Part shown: piece after piece, positions 1 through 11,116 of the stretch
Position numbering within the stretch: position 1 is the stretch's first letter
Layout: each line of letters starts with the position of its first letter
Assembly: GCF_001205715.1 (NCBI RefSeq)
Contig: NZ_AQQZ01000004.1
Span: 434,001-498,000 of the forward strand
Source of the DNA: Pseudaestuariivita atlantica
GTDB taxonomy: Bacteria > Pseudomonadota > Alphaproteobacteria > Rhodobacterales > Rhodobacteraceae
Direction: 5' to 3'
Length of the DNA: 64,000 nucleotides
Notes under the pieces: generated by a model
Databases searched by the model: none
The model's input: the letters and a program-made list of their open reading frames with translations, nothing else
What the model was told of the DNA's origin: nothing
Position numbers and translations under genes: made by a program

Positions 1-816
1 CGCCTCGTCCGGCAAGGCGTCGGTCACGGCGCGCAAGGTGTCCACGAGGATCGGGCGGTCGGTGATCGCATCCCAGAAGGCGGACCGTTCGGCATCCTGC
101 GCGCGCAGGGCCTGCACGTCCTTGCGCAGGTCGAGCGTATCGCTGCGCAAGCGCGCGATCTCGGTTTCGATGCGGGTGGCCTGGCGCTGCGCCTCCCAAG
201 CCGGGTAAAGCCAGCCGAACGTTGCCGCCCCGGCGGCGATCAGCGCAAGCGCGAGGTTCAGTCCGATGACCCGCTGCGCCCCCGGCGCGATCTGGCGGGT
301 GAAGTCCGCGATGGTCCGCGATCCGGACGCGCCCTCGACCACCAGCTTGCGCAGGCGGTAGCCCGCCTCTTCCAGCCGCTCGCGCCACGCGGCGACGTCG
401 GCCCGCTTGGCCACCCATTGCGTCGCCGTCAGCGTGTCGCCCGCCACGTGCGGCGGGTCGAGCGTCCAGTGCACGTCCTCGGGCCCGAAAGGCGTGCGAC
501 GCCGCAGGTCCAGCAGGGCCAGTTCTTCCAGCTTGCCGCGCGCCGTCGCCGGCGCTGTGACGGTTCGTTTCAGAACAAGGTCGGGTGGCACGACAAGGTC
601 GATCACGCGGTGCATCCGCCGCCCGCGCACCTGCGGGCCTTCCCCGGTCAACAGCGCCTTCGGGATCGTCCTGCGGCGCGGTTTGCCGTCCGGCACGACG
701 CGCATCCGGCGGGCCAATGGCCGCCCAAGGAACAAAGCACCAAGCCATCCCGGAAGCGCGGATTGTCCCCGCGACACCGGTCCGCCCCGTGCATGCGTTT
801 CCCGAAGTTCAGTCAT
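1..816 (-). CDS. GspL/PilN-like type II secretion assembly protein (3' end outside window)
   Basis: The reading frame is open from an ATG at 816 to base 1, giving 272 residues with the C-terminus missing. After a cytoplasmic N-terminal part of about 180 residues there is one hydrophobic segment (about 182-206) and then a charged, probably coiled-coil stretch (207-243). This is the layout of the C-terminal half of GspL or of PilN, which anchor the secretion ATPase to the inner membrane. It is transcribed away from gspE across 118 bp, so the rest of the secretion operon is presumably to the left. The family call rests on layout and neighbour, not on a catalytic motif. It could also be a plain PilN-domain protein. 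Confidence 0.6.
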   Translation of the reverse strand, partial: MTELRETHARGGPVSRGQSALPGWLGALFLGRPLARRMRVVPDGKPRRRTIPKALLTGEGPQVRGRRMHRVIDLVVPPDLVLKRTVTAPATARGKLEELALLDLRRRTPFGPEDVHWTLDPPHVAGDTLTATQWVAKRADVAAWRERLEEAGYRLRKLVVEGASGSRTIADFTRQIAPGAQRVIGLNLALALIAAGAATFGWLYPAWEAQRQATRIETEIARLRSDTLDLRKDVQALRAQDAERSAFWDAITDRPILVDTLRAVTDALPDEA

Positions 817-934
817 GTTACCGCCCGAATGGCAGGTTTTTACCTGCCTAGTTTTTCAACAATCTATTCCAGTAAGTCCTTAAATGATAGAGCCTTGTTC
901 CAAGGCACGACTTTTTGGCAACAGGCATATCGTC

Positions 935-2515
<1,581 letters not shown>

Positions 2516-2580
2516 ACTTTCTGCGACGGAACGTCCGGCCCCGCGCGTGTCACCCTGCGAGACTGCGAAGGGAGACATGC

Positions 2581-3345
2581 ATGCAAGTCCTGATCAACAT
2601 GGCCATAGCCGGATCGCTTATCATGACCGCCGCCACCGCGATGACCATCGGGTCGGCCAGCGAAGAGGTCTCGGGCGGAGAGCGCTGCATCACCTCCGAC
2701 GCGACACCGACACACCAGACCGGCAGCTTCCCGAACGCCAATTCGCCCAACCGGGTGGTCGCGCAATCCATCACCTATTGCGTGGACGCGACCCCGGACC
2801 TGACCGGCAGGATCACCGAGCGGACAAACGCCTCGGGCATCTCGGTCAGCGGCATCCTGTTCCGGCCCGGCACCGCCGATTGGTATGACGGATCCAGCCC
2901 GCGCGGCTTTTCGCGTGACCCGTCCAGCGGCTGGCGGCTTGAAGGCATGGGCTCCGCCGACGCGCTGGGTATCGACGCGGCCTTTGGCCATCCCGACAAC
3001 CGCGGGCTTTATCACTACCACGCCGCCTCGCCCGCATTCCTTGACGGCACGGAGGGCACGCTGATCGGGTACGCCGCGGACGGGTTCGAAATCCACTATG
3101 TCGGGGACGCGGCGCAGTCGTCGTGGCGCCTGAAATCCGGCAAGCGCCCTACCGCGCCCTTCGGCACATATGACGGCGCGTTCGAACAGGATTGGGAAAA
3201 CGTCGCCGGGTCCGGCAACCTCGACCAGTGCAATGGCGCGATGACCTCTGCCGGAACCTACGCCTATTTCGCGACCGATACGTTCCCGTTCTTCCCCCGC
3301 TGCTTCAAGGGCACCGTCAGTTCCGATTTCCTCGGCCGTCCCTGA
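2581..3345 (+). CDS. YHYH domain-containing secreted protein
   Basis: Protein of 254 residues with an N-terminal hydrophobic segment (about 5-25) that looks like a Sec signal, so it is probably periplasmic or exported. The name-giving YHYH motif is at 144-147 in the context GLYHYHA. Four later cysteines could form disulphides. The molecular function of the family is unknown. A GGGAG ribosome binding site precedes the ATG. It follows gspE by 65 bp in the same direction, so co-transcription is possible, but nothing shows it to be a secretion component. Confidence 0.75.
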   Translation: MQVLINMAIAGSLIMTAATAMTIGSASEEVSGGERCITSDATPTHQTGSFPNANSPNRVVAQSITYCVDATPDLTGRITERTNASGISVSGILFRPGTADWYDGSSPRGFSRDPSSGWRLEGMGSADALGIDAAFGHPDNRGLYHYHAASPAFLDGTEGTLIGYAADGFEIHYVGDAAQSSWRLKSGKRPTAPFGTYDGAFEQDWENVAGSGNLDQCNGAMTSAGTYAYFATDTFPFFPRCFKGTVSSDFLGRP

Positions 3346-3450
3346 CGCGCCGACCACCTGCCGCGCGCCGCCTTCATCCCCTTGAGCGGACCGCGCGGCA
3401 CCGGGTGCCGGGGGGTTGACCCCACCCCCGGCACCCGTCACCTGTGGCGC

Positions 3451-3792
3451 ATGACCAGAACCCATTCCGTCTACACTCTTGTCGTGCAGGTCGGCCGCAA
3501 GGCGGGCGATGGCCTGCCCGACGGCGCCACCGGTGCCGGCCTTGTCTGCTATGCCTCGGGCGTGGACGAGGCAGAGGCGGTGCGCGAAACCGTCGCCATC
3601 CTGAAGCAGGCCGATCTGGCGCCGCTGGACGTGACAGGCCACGGCACGCTGGATGATCGTCTTGCGGCCGGGGAGGAGATCCCCGACGAGGAACGCGCCC
3701 TGATGACCCGCGCGCTGGACGAAAACGCCGTGATCGTCGCGCAGATGGAGCCGTTCTTCACCCCGCTGGAGGCCGAGGACGATGACGACTGA
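3451..3792 (+). CDS. conserved hypothetical protein upstream of dapE
   Basis: Small cytoplasmic-looking protein of 113 residues with no signal peptide or membrane segment and a very acidic C-terminus (four aspartates at the end). I do not recognise a family. The start is taken at MTRTHS because the upstream extension is proline- and arginine-rich and looks non-coding. Its last 11 bases overlap the start of dapE, which points to translational coupling with that gene. Confidence 0.65.
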   Translation: MTRTHSVYTLVVQVGRKAGDGLPDGATGAGLVCYASGVDEAEAVRETVAILKQADLAPLDVTGHGTLDDRLAAGEEIPDEERALMTRALDENAVIVAQMEPFFTPLEAEDDDD

Positions 3793-4924
3793 TCCCGCCG
3801 CACTGACCGCCGCGCTGATCCGCTGCCCGTCCGTCACGCCCGCCGATGCAGGCGCGCTGGACGTGATCGCCGAACCGCTCGCCGCCGCCGGGTTCGAACT
3901 CACATGGGTTGACCGGGGCGGCATCCGCAACCTGCTGGCCCGCTGGGGCGACAAGGCCCACCCCCGCACCTTCGGCTTCAACGGCCATACCGACGTCGTA
4001 CCCATCGGGGACGAGGCCGACTGGACCCACGCCCCTTTCGGGGCCGAGGTCGAAGGCGGGACGATGTATGGCCGGGGCGCCTGTGACATGAAATCGGGCG
4101 TCGCGGCCTTCGTCGCGGCCGCCATCGATTTCGTCACGGATACACCGCCCGACGGGGCGATCCTGATCGCCATAACGGGTGACGAGGAAGGCGATGCCAC
4201 CGACGGCACCGTCGCGCTGCTGGACCACATGGAGCAGGCGGGCGAGGCGATGAGCGTCTGCCTTGTAGGCGAACCAACCTGCCCGTCCGAGATGGGAGAG
4301 ATGCTCAAGATCGGGCGGCGCGGGTCGATGTCGGCGTGGTTCACCGTGACCGGCACGCAGGGCCATTCCGCCTATCCCCACCGCGCCAACAACCCGCTGC
4401 CCGCTATGGTTCGGCTGATGGATCGGCTCGCCTCGCACGAACTGGACACCGGCACCGACCACTTCGACCCCTCGACACTGGCCGTCGTGACCATCGACAC
4501 CGGCAACCCCGCCAACAACGTGATCCCGGCGCAATGCACGTCCTGCGTGAACATCCGGTTCAACGATGCCCATTCCGGGGCGGACCTGTCCGACTGGCTG
4601 CGCACCGAGGCGGTAGAGGTCGCCACCGCCTTCGGGGTCGCAATCAACGTGCAGATCAAGATCAGCGGCGAAAGCTTCATCACCCAGCCGGGCCCGTTCT
4701 CCGACCTGATCGTCGCCGCCGTGCAGGCGGAAACCAACCGCACGCCCGAACTCAGCACCTCGGGCGGCACCTCGGACGCGCGGTTCATCCAGGCGCATTG
4801 CCCGGTGATCGAGTGCGGCCTTGTCGGCCAGTCGATGCACAAGGTCGACGAACATGTGGAGGTCGCTCATATCCACCAGCTCAAGGGCATCTACACCCGC
4901 GCCCTGCGGGACTGGTTCGCATGA
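3782..4924 (+). CDS. dapE: succinyl-diaminopimelate desuccinylase
   Basis: M20-family zinc peptidase that hydrolyses N-succinyl-LL-2,6-diaminopimelate in the succinylase branch of lysine and cell-wall diaminopimelate synthesis. The first metal ligand is in NGHTDVVP (H69). The bridging aspartate is in [10 protein letters not shown] (about 102) and the catalytic glutamate pair is in TGDEEGD (about 136). The 380-residue length is standard. The partner enzyme dapD lies 3.4 kb away on the other strand. The gene overlaps the preceding small ORF by 11 bp and the next gene by 4 bp, so this is one operon running through rnr. Confidence 0.95.
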   Translation: MTTDPAALTAALIRCPSVTPADAGALDVIAEPLAAAGFELTWVDRGGIRNLLARWGDKAHPRTFGFNGHTDVVPIGDEADWTHAPFGAEVEGGTMYGRGACDMKSGVAAFVAAAIDFVTDTPPDGAILIAITGDEEGDATDGTVALLDHMEQAGEAMSVCLVGEPTCPSEMGEMLKIGRRGSMSAWFTVTGTQGHSAYPHRANNPLPAMVRLMDRLASHELDTGTDHFDPSTLAVVTIDTGNPANNVIPAQCTSCVNIRFNDAHSGADLSDWLRTEAVEVATAFGVAINVQIKISGESFITQPGPFSDLIVAAVQAETNRTPELSTSGGTSDARFIQAHCPVIECGLVGQSMHKVDEHVEVAHIHQLKGIYTRALRDWFA

Positions 4925-5343
4925 CTCTGGCCCTGATGCAGACCGACGATGTCGACACCTGCTGGGCCATCCGCCGCACCGTGTTCGTCGATGAACAGGG
5001 CGTGCCGCCGGAACTGGAGCCGGACGAGCACGACACGACCGACGCGCTGCATGTCCTCGCCACAGTGGAAGACGAACCCGTTGGGGCCGCGCGGATCATT
5101 CCCTACGGCACCACCGCCAAGATCGGGCGCGTCGCCGTGTTGAAAGAGCATCGCGGGCAGGGGATCGGGGCGCAACTGATCCACGCCTGCCAGCACCTCG
5201 CCGCGGCGCAGGGCGCGACCCGCACGATCCTTGGCGCGCAACTCAGCGCGATCAGCTTCTACGAACGGCTGGGATACCACCGGTTTGGTGAGGTGTTCGA
5301 CGATGCCGGAATCGACCACATCATGATGGAACGCAGCCTGTGA
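4921..5343 (+). CDS. GNAT family N-acetyltransferase
   Basis: Acetyl-CoA-dependent acetyltransferase of 140 residues. The acetyl-CoA loop appears as V[10 protein letters not shown] (about 73-83), preceded by the beta-4 strand. The C-terminal half ends in the [14 protein letters not shown] segment typical of the ElaA/YjcF-like subgroup. The substrate is unknown. The ATG overlaps the dapE stop codon (ATGA) and its own stop overlaps the next start, so it is translated as part of the dapE run. Confidence 0.85.
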   Translation: MTLALMQTDDVDTCWAIRRTVFVDEQGVPPELEPDEHDTTDALHVLATVEDEPVGAARIIPYGTTAKIGRVAVLKEHRGQGIGAQLIHACQHLAAAQGATRTILGAQLSAISFYERLGYHRFGEVFDDAGIDHIMMERSL

Positions 5344-5969
5344 AAACGCTGGTGGTGATGGTCAAGGAACCTCACCCCGGCCGCGTCAAGACACGCCTTG
5401 GCCGCGATATCGGCATGATCGCCGCCGCGTGGTGGTTCCGCCACCAGACCCGCGCATTGCTCCGCCGCCTCGACGATCCGCGCTGGCAGCTTGTCCTCGC
5501 CGTTTCCCCCGATGTCGAAGGCCTCACCAGCCGAACCTGGCCCGCGCACCTGCCGCGTATCCCGCAAGGCACCGGGGACCTCGGCCAGCGCATGGCCCGC
5601 ACCTTCCGCAGCCTGCCGCCCGGCCCCGCCTGCACCATCGGTGCCGACATTCCCGGCATCACGCCCGCCCACATCGCCCGCGCCTTCCGTTCGCTTGGTT
5701 CGCACGACGCCACGCTCGGCCCCGCGCCGGACGGTGGCTATTGGCTGATCGGCCTGAAGCACCCGCGCACCCCGCCCGCCACCCTGTTCCAGAACGTACG
5801 CTGGTCCACCGAACACGCCCGAACTGATACCATCGCTTCCCTCGGCCACCTGCGCACTGCCACCATCGACACCCTGCACGATGTCGACACGGCCGCCGAC
5901 CTCCGGCTTCATCTTTCCGGAAATACCCAAATGACGCCGCCTGCCGCCCGTGCTACCTCCCAAGCATGA
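5340..5969 (+). CDS. DUF2064 / TIGR04282-type glycosyltransferase-like protein
   Basis: GT-A-fold protein of 209 residues beginning with GTG, which overlaps the previous stop (GTGA). Family landmarks are the N-terminal KEPHPGRVKTRLG motif (nucleotide-binding, pyrophosphorylase-like) and IGADIPGITPAHI and PDGGYWLIGL in the middle. Proteins of this family are annotated as glycosyltransferases, one branch with an arsenosugar label, but most members have no assay. Nothing nearby suggests arsenic metabolism, so the substrate should be left open. It overlaps rnr by 4 bp. Confidence 0.75.
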   Translation: MKTLVVMVKEPHPGRVKTRLGRDIGMIAAAWWFRHQTRALLRRLDDPRWQLVLAVSPDVEGLTSRTWPAHLPRIPQGTGDLGQRMARTFRSLPPGPACTIGADIPGITPAHIARAFRSLGSHDATLGPAPDGGYWLIGLKHPRTPPATLFQNVRWSTEHARTDTIASLGHLRTATIDTLHDVDTAADLRLHLSGNTQMTPPAARATSQA

Positions 5970-8215
5970 GCCAGATCCCCACCAAGCCCGAGATCCTCGA
6001 GTGGATCGCGGAGAACCCGACCCTCACTTCGAAACGCGACATCGCCAAGGCCTTCGGGATCAAGGGTGCCGCGCGGATCGACCTCAAGCGCCTGCTGAAG
6101 GAGCTGGAGGAGGAAGGGCATCTGGAAAAGCGCAAGAAGACCTACCGCGACCCCGACCGCCTGCCGCCGGTTTCGGTGCTGGAAGTCATGGCCCCTGACG
6201 CGGACGGCGACCTGTTCGCGCGGCCCATGGAATGGCATGGCGAAGGGCCGGAACCCAAGGTGTTGCTGCTGCCGCGTGCCACCGATCCGGCGATGGGTGC
6301 AGGCGACCGCATCCTCGCCCGCCTGACCGAGGTAAAAGGCGAGACACACCACTACGAAGCCCGCCTGATCCGACGTATCGGCCAGACGGCTCCCCGCATC
6401 GTCGGCATCTTCCGCAAGGGATCGGAAGGCGGGCGCATCCAGCCCGTCGACAAGAAGGCCGACCGCGAATGGCTGGTGCCCGAGGGCGCGACGCATGGGG
6501 CGAAGGACGGCGAGTTGGTGGAGGCCGAACAGACCGGCCCCCGCGCCCGGCTTGGCCTGCCCAAGGCCCGGATCGTGGCGCGGCTGGGTGACCCGACGGC
6601 CCCCCGTGCGGTATCGCTCATCGCCATACACCAGCACGGCATCCCTGACGATTTCCCGCCCGAGGTGATTGCCGAGGCGGACGCCATGAAACCGGCAGGC
6701 CTGAAGGGCCGCGAAGACCTGCGCGACCTGCCTCTCATCACCATCGACCCCGCCGATGCGCGGGACCACGACGACGCCGTATGCGCCCTTCCGGACACCG
6801 ATCCAAAGAACGCGGGCGGGCACATCCTGTGGGTCGCCATCGCCGATGTCGCCTACTATGTCCGCCCCGGCACGGCGCTTGACTACGAGGCCCGCAAGCG
6901 CGGCAATTCCAGTTATTTCCCCGACCGTGTCGTGCCGATGCTGCCCGACCGGCTGTCGGGCGATCTGTGCTCGCTGCACGAAGGTGTCCCGCGCGCCTGC
7001 ATCGCGGTGGATATGCGCCTGAACGCCGCCGGAGAGAAGATCGGCCACCGCTTTGTGCGCGGGCTGATGCGGTCACCCGCCTCGCTGAATTACGAGGAAG
7101 TCCAGAAGGCGATCGACGGGGAGCCGAACGAGAAAACCGCGCCCTTCGTCGAAGACGTTCTCAAACCGCTCTACGCCGCCTATGCCGCGCTGAAAAAGGC
7201 GCGCGCGGCACGGCAGCCGCTCGACCTCGACCTGCCCGAACGCAAGGTGGTGCTGGACGAGGACGGGAATGTGACCTCGGTCGCCTTTTCCGACCGCTAC
7301 GATGCCCACAAGCTGATCGAGGAAGCGATGGTGCTGGCCAATGTCGCCGCCGCCGAGACGCTGATCGCCAAGCGCACGTCGCTTCTGTTCCGCGTCCACG
7401 AGGAGCCGCCGCCGGAGAAACTGGAAAGCCTGCGCGACACGGCAGAGGCGGCCGGGCTGACGCTGGCCAAGGGGCAGGTGCTGAAAACCCAGCACCTGAA
7501 CGCGCTGCTGAATGCGGCCGAGGGCACGGACGAGGCGGAGCTCATCAACATGAGCGTCCTGCGGTCGATGACGCAGGCCTATTACTCGCCGTCGAACTTC
7601 AGCCATTTCGGATTGTCGCTGCGGGCCTATTCGCATTTCACCTCGCCCATCCGCCGCTATTCCGACCTGATCGTGCACCGCGCGCTGATCTCGGCGCATG
7701 GCTGGGGGGATGACGGCCTGTCCGAGCAGGACATCGAACGGCTGGAACAGACAGCGGCCCATATCTCGGAAACCGAACGCCGGTCGATGATCGCCGAGCG
7801 GGACACGACGGATCGCTACCTCGCGGCCTTCCTGTCGGAACGGGTCGGTTCGGATTTCACCGGACGTATCAGTGGGATCGCGAAATTCGGGGTCTTCGTG
7901 AAACTGGACGAAACCGGTGCCGACGGCCTGATCCCGATGCGCAACCTCGGCAACGAATACTGGGCCTTCGACCGCGACAGCGGCACGCTGATGGGCAGCG
8001 AAACGGGCCGGGTGATCAGCCTGGGCCAACGTGTCGTCGTGCGCCTGACCGAGGCAGCACCGGTGACGGGCGGCCTGGCGATGGAGCTGATCGAGATCGA
8101 GGGCGAGACCCTGCACCGCGGCCCCAAGGCGGGAGGCCGCAAGAAGGCCCCGGTCAAGCGGCGGGTCGTGAAGTCGAAGAAGAAAGCGGCCAAGGTCAGC
8201 CGCAAGCGCCGCTGA
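5966..8215 (+). CDS. rnr: ribonuclease R
   Basis: Processive 3'-to-5' exoribonuclease that degrades structured RNA and helps trans-translation. The RNB catalytic motif DPADARDHDDAV is near residue 260, the catalytic domain runs to about 610, and an S1 RNA-binding domain (SGIAKFGVFVKLDETGADGLIP) follows near 630-700. A lysine- and arginine-rich tail ends the protein. The 749-residue length is typical. It is the last gene of the run that starts upstream of dapE. Its stop is followed at once by a double palindrome that may stabilise or terminate the transcript. The partner smpB is elsewhere in the window. Confidence 0.95.
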   Translation: MSQIPTKPEILEWIAENPTLTSKRDIAKAFGIKGAARIDLKRLLKELEEEGHLEKRKKTYRDPDRLPPVSVLEVMAPDADGDLFARPMEWHGEGPEPKVLLLPRATDPAMGAGDRILARLTEVKGETHHYEARLIRRIGQTAPRIVGIFRKGSEGGRIQPVDKKADREWLVPEGATHGAKDGELVEAEQTGPRARLGLPKARIVARLGDPTAPRAVSLIAIHQHGIPDDFPPEVIAEADAMKPAGLKGREDLRDLPLITIDPADARDHDDAVCALPDTDPKNAGGHILWVAIADVAYYVRPGTALDYEARKRGNSSYFPDRVVPMLPDRLSGDLCSLHEGVPRACIAVDMRLNAAGEKIGHRFVRGLMRSPASLNYEEVQKAIDGEPNEKTAPFVEDVLKPLYAAYAALKKARAARQPLDLDLPERKVVLDEDGNVTSVAFSDRYDAHKLIEEAMVLANVAAAETLIAKRTSLLFRVHEEPPPEKLESLRDTAEAAGLTLAKGQVLKTQHLNALLNAAEGTDEAELINMSVLRSMTQAYYSPSNFSHFGLSLRAYSHFTSPIRRYSDLIVHRALISAHGWGDDGLSEQDIERLEQTAAHISETERRSMIAERDTTDRYLAAFLSERVGSDFTGRISGIAKFGVFVKLDETGADGLIPMRNLGNEYWAFDRDSGTLMGSETGRVISLGQRVVVRLTEAAPVTGGLAMELIEIEGETLHRGPKAGGRKKAPVKRRVVKSKKKAAKVSRKRR

Positions 8216-8216
8216 A

Positions 8217-8287
8217 GGGGGTCGGCTGGAAACCAGCCGACCTACATCCCCGCGGCGCCGTAGGTCGGCTGCTCGTCAGCCGACCCC
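8217..8287. repeat. double GTAGGTCGG-type palindrome between rnr and dapD
   Basis: Two hairpins with GTCGGCTG/CAGCCGAC arms lie back to back, joined by CCTACAT and CCGTAGG, so the whole block is also roughly a palindrome. It fills the gap between the convergent genes rnr and dapD and could act on both transcripts. Related copies are at 50549-50576, 54385-54405 and 56862-56932. Confidence 0.8.
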
Positions 8288-8296
8288 CGTTCGGGA

Positions 8297-9124
8297 TCAA
8301 TCGCGCAACAGCTCGTTGATGCCGGTTTTCGAACGGGTCCGCTCGTCCACCCGTTTCACGATCACCGCGCAGTAAAGCGAGACGTTGTTCTTCGACGGCA
8401 TCGAGCCTGCAACGACGACCGAATAGGGCGGCACCTCCCCGTACATGACCTCGCCGGTTTCCCGGTCGACGATCTTGGTCGACTGGCCGATGAAGACGCC
8501 CATGCCCAGCACAGACCCTTCGCGCACGATGCAGCCTTCGACGACCTCGGACCGCGCGCCGATGAAACAGTTGTCCTCGATGATCGTCGGCCCGGCCTGC
8601 ATCGGTTCCAGCACGCCGCCGATCCCCACGCCGCCCGACAGGTGCACGTTCTTGCCGATCTGCGCGCAGGACCCGACGGTCGCCCAAGTGTCGACCATCG
8701 TGCCGCTGTCGACATAGGCGCCGAGGTTCACGAAGGACGGCATCAGCACCACGCCCGGCGCGATGAAGGCGGACTTGCGGACAACACAGTTGGGCACAGC
8801 GCGGAAGCCCGCCGCGCCCCATTCGTTGTCACCCCAGTCCTTCCACTTGCTGTCGACCTTGTCCCACCAGGCCCCGCCCTGCGGCGAACCTGCCTGCTGT
8901 TCCATGTCCTTCAGGCGGAAGCCCAGCAGCACGGCCTTCTTGGCCCACTGGTTGACGTGCCACGACCCGTCATCCTGTTTTTCAGCGACGCGCAACGTGC
9001 CGCTGTCGAGCGCGTTCAGCGTGTCTTCGATCGCCTCCCGCGTCTCGCCGGTGGTGCCGGGCGTGATCGTGTCGCGCGCGTCCCACGCGGCTTCGATGGC
9101 GGTTTCCAGGGCTGCGTTCGACAT
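8297..9124 (-). CDS. dapD: 2,3,4,5-tetrahydropyridine-2,6-dicarboxylate N-succinyltransferase
   Basis: Succinyl-CoA-dependent enzyme that commits tetrahydrodipicolinate to the succinylase route of diaminopimelate and lysine synthesis. The 275-residue length is standard. The N-terminal helical domain (about 1-100) is followed by a left-handed beta-helix of hexapeptide repeats, visible as runs such as [17 protein letters not shown] and [19 protein letters not shown]. It supplies the substrate chain that ends at DapE, encoded upstream on the other strand. The gene is convergent with rnr. Confidence 0.95.
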   Translation of the reverse strand: MSNAALETAIEAAWDARDTITPGTTGETREAIEDTLNALDSGTLRVAEKQDDGSWHVNQWAKKAVLLGFRLKDMEQQAGSPQGGAWWDKVDSKWKDWGDNEWGAAGFRAVPNCVVRKSAFIAPGVVLMPSFVNLGAYVDSGTMVDTWATVGSCAQIGKNVHLSGGVGIGGVLEPMQAGPTIIEDNCFIGARSEVVEGCIVREGSVLGMGVFIGQSTKIVDRETGEVMYGEVPPYSVVVAGSMPSKNNVSLYCAVIVKRVDERTRSKTGINELLRD

Positions 9125-9178
9125 GAGGCCTCCGTGTGTTCAGGTTCCGGGGGCGTATACGGTGTGATCGCCCCGGCT

Positions 9179-10120
9179 TCAATCGAACAGCTGTCGAACC
9201 GCCTCGACGGACATGGCGTCCGGCCCCGTCAGGCGGTAATTCCGCTGCCTGCGCTCATAGGGAGCCAGAAAGATTTCCCCATCACTGATCGGAAACGCGT
9301 CTGCCAACCGGGTCCGCCCTTCGTAGGTTTGCGGACCATGCCCAAGCGCGAAAACAGCCCTGCCTTCGACGCAGGGCAACCCGTTGCGATGCGACCTCGC
9401 AGCGTGCGGTTTCCCGCCAAACTGCCTCATTGGCACGGACCCCGGCGGCGGGCGCCAAAGGCGCGGCAGGTCGCCTTTCAACACCTCGGTCACGCGAATG
9501 GTCGGTCCGACGCAGCTTTCGACCCTCCCGAAGAACGCATAGGCGTGCATCTTCAGCCATTCGGCCCGCGTGACGTCGACACCGATCCGGACGGTCGGAT
9601 CGGCGATCATCCGACGTACCGTAGCAAGCCAAAGGTCGTCGGCGGTAGCGATCCGTTCATAACCCCGCCAATGCGGATGGCCGAGGAACAGAAGATAGGT
9701 TTCACCCTCGCGGAAATTGGGCTCAACCGTGCAGGCGGGCGTGTTCGGGGCCCGAAACGCTGCCCCGCTCCAGACCAGCGGCTCGCGGTGCCCGTTGTAA
9801 TCAGCCTGCGGCGGGATCTGGTCGCGTGTCCAGTACGCTCCGTTAGGTACCACGACATGCCTGCCGGGATCGCCTTTCAGCGCCTCTATCACCTTGAAAA
9901 ACGGTACCGGGCTTCGCGCTCCGAATTGCCTATTTGCGAACCTACCGAACGCTGCGCGCTGTTTCGGATGGGGGCGGACGGCCTTGGCGAGCACGATGAT
10001 GTCCGTACGAGCGACAAGTTCGTGCATCGGTGCGGCGATTTCCGGCGGCGGGGCGAAACAAGCGACGCCAACCGAAAACGATCCCAACCATATCAGGATG
10101 GAAGCAATGCACAGGCGCAT
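9179..10120 (-). CDS. hypothetical exported protein
   Basis: Protein of 313 residues with an N-terminal hydrophobic signal-like segment (about 3-20) ending in GVACFAPPP; the cysteine hints at a lipoprotein but the lipobox is imperfect. Several cysteines and a central ALKGDPGR/VLKGDLPR pair of similar segments suggest an internal duplication. I do not recognise the family. It sits between the dehydratase gene and dapD on the same strand and may be co-transcribed with the dehydratase, whose stop is 9 bp upstream of this start. Confidence 0.6.
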   Translation of the reverse strand: MRLCIASILIWLGSFSVGVACFAPPPEIAAPMHELVARTDIIVLAKAVRPHPKQRAAFGRFANRQFGARSPVPFFKVIEALKGDPGRHVVVPNGAYWTRDQIPPQADYNGHREPLVWSGAAFRAPNTPACTVEPNFREGETYLLFLGHPHWRGYERIATADDLWLATVRRMIADPTVRIGVDVTRAEWLKMHAYAFFGRVESCVGPTIRVTEVLKGDLPRLWRPPPGSVPMRQFGGKPHAARSHRNGLPCVEGRAVFALGHGPQTYEGRTRLADAFPISDGEIFLAPYERRQRNYRLTGPDAMSVEAVRQLFD

Positions 10121-10129
10121 GACGGAAAC

Positions 10130-11041
10130 TCACGAGGTCAAAGGATCGGGTGCAATATTCCCTCCACATACCAGAACGGCGACGGTTTCGCCATTTGCGG
10201 GCCGGTAGGCGCCGGATGCCAGGGCGGCCAGCGCGGCGGCCCCTGCCGGTTCGACCAGCTGCCGCATCTCCTGCCACAGCAGGCGCTGGGCGTCGGCTAT
10301 CGCGGCGTCCGTGACCACGACGCTGTCGATCCCGTCACGCTTGGCAAGGTCATAGGCGATGCGCCCGATCCGCGATGCCCCAAGCGCGTTGGCAGCGATC
10401 CCTGCGGGTACGATCTGGGCATCCGGTCCCTCGGCCAGCGCGGTGTGCAGGGTTGCCGTGCCCTCGCTTTCCACCGCGACGACCTTCCGCCGCCCGTTGA
10501 ACCACGCCAGCGCCCCGCCGATCAGCCCGCCGCCGCCTACCGCGATCAGGACGGTATCGGCGTCCAGCCCCTGCGCCTCCCACTCGGCAAAGAGGGTGCC
10601 CTGCCCGGTGACGGTGCCGGGCGCGTCATAGGCGTGGACCTGCATCGCGCCGGTCCGTTCCTCGTGCTCCCGCGCTGCGTCGAGCGCATTGGCGTAGGCA
10701 CCGGGCACCACCGTCAGCTCCGCGCCGGTGCGTTCGATCAAGGCGATCTTCGACGGCCCGGCGATCTCGGGCACGAAGATATGCGCGGGATGCCCCAGCG
10801 CGCGCGCGGCATGGGCAACCGCGGCCCCGTGATTGCCGCCCGAGGCCGCCACGACCCCCGCCGCCGGCACATCCTGCGACAGCAGCGTGTTGAACGCGCC
10901 GCGCGGCTTGAAACTTCCGGTGTGCTGCAGGTGTTCCAGTTTCAGCATCACCGCCCCGGCGATGCCTTCGACCACCGGCGTGCGCCGCACATGGCCCCTG
11001 ATCCGGTCGGCGGCGGCGGCAATTTCCGGGGGTCCGATCAT
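10130..11041 (-). CDS. PLP-dependent serine/threonine dehydratase family protein
   Basis: Fold-type II PLP enzyme of 303 residues. The cofactor lysine is in HTGSFKPRGA, the phosphate-binding glycine loop is GGGGLIGG, and the asparagine loop is ASGGNHG. The size and the lack of a C-terminal ACT domain match catabolic threonine/serine dehydratases or related racemase-like members rather than biosynthetic IlvA. The exact substrate cannot be told from sequence. It is divergent from the LOG-family gene across 75 bp, which must hold both promoters. Confidence 0.85.
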   Translation of the reverse strand: MIGPPEIAAAADRIRGHVRRTPVVEGIAGAVMLKLEHLQHTGSFKPRGAFNTLLSQDVPAAGVVAASGGNHGAAVAHAARALGHPAHIFVPEIAGPSKIALIERTGAELTVVPGAYANALDAAREHEERTGAMQVHAYDAPGTVTGQGTLFAEWEAQGLDADTVLIAVGGGGLIGGALAWFNGRRKVVAVESEGTATLHTALAEGPDAQIVPAGIAANALGASRIGRIAYDLAKRDGIDSVVVTDAAIADAQRLLWQEMRQLVEPAGAAALAALASGAYRPANGETVAVLVCGGNIAPDPLTS

Positions 11042-11116
11042 AACGCTCTCCTGACTGGTGCCTGCGCCGCCGGGACGCTAGACAGACAGAACACGAATGC
11101 AAAGGACGTGCCAGCG

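Noticed and set aside
5340-5969. Arsenosugar biosynthesis enzyme
   Set aside because: The family label exists, but no radical-SAM arsenosugar gene or arsenic gene is nearby and the operon is housekeeping.
8642-11116. Long plus-strand open frame leading into the LOG-family gene
   Set aside because: It is antisense to dapD, the exported protein gene and the dehydratase gene; only the part from 11117 is real.
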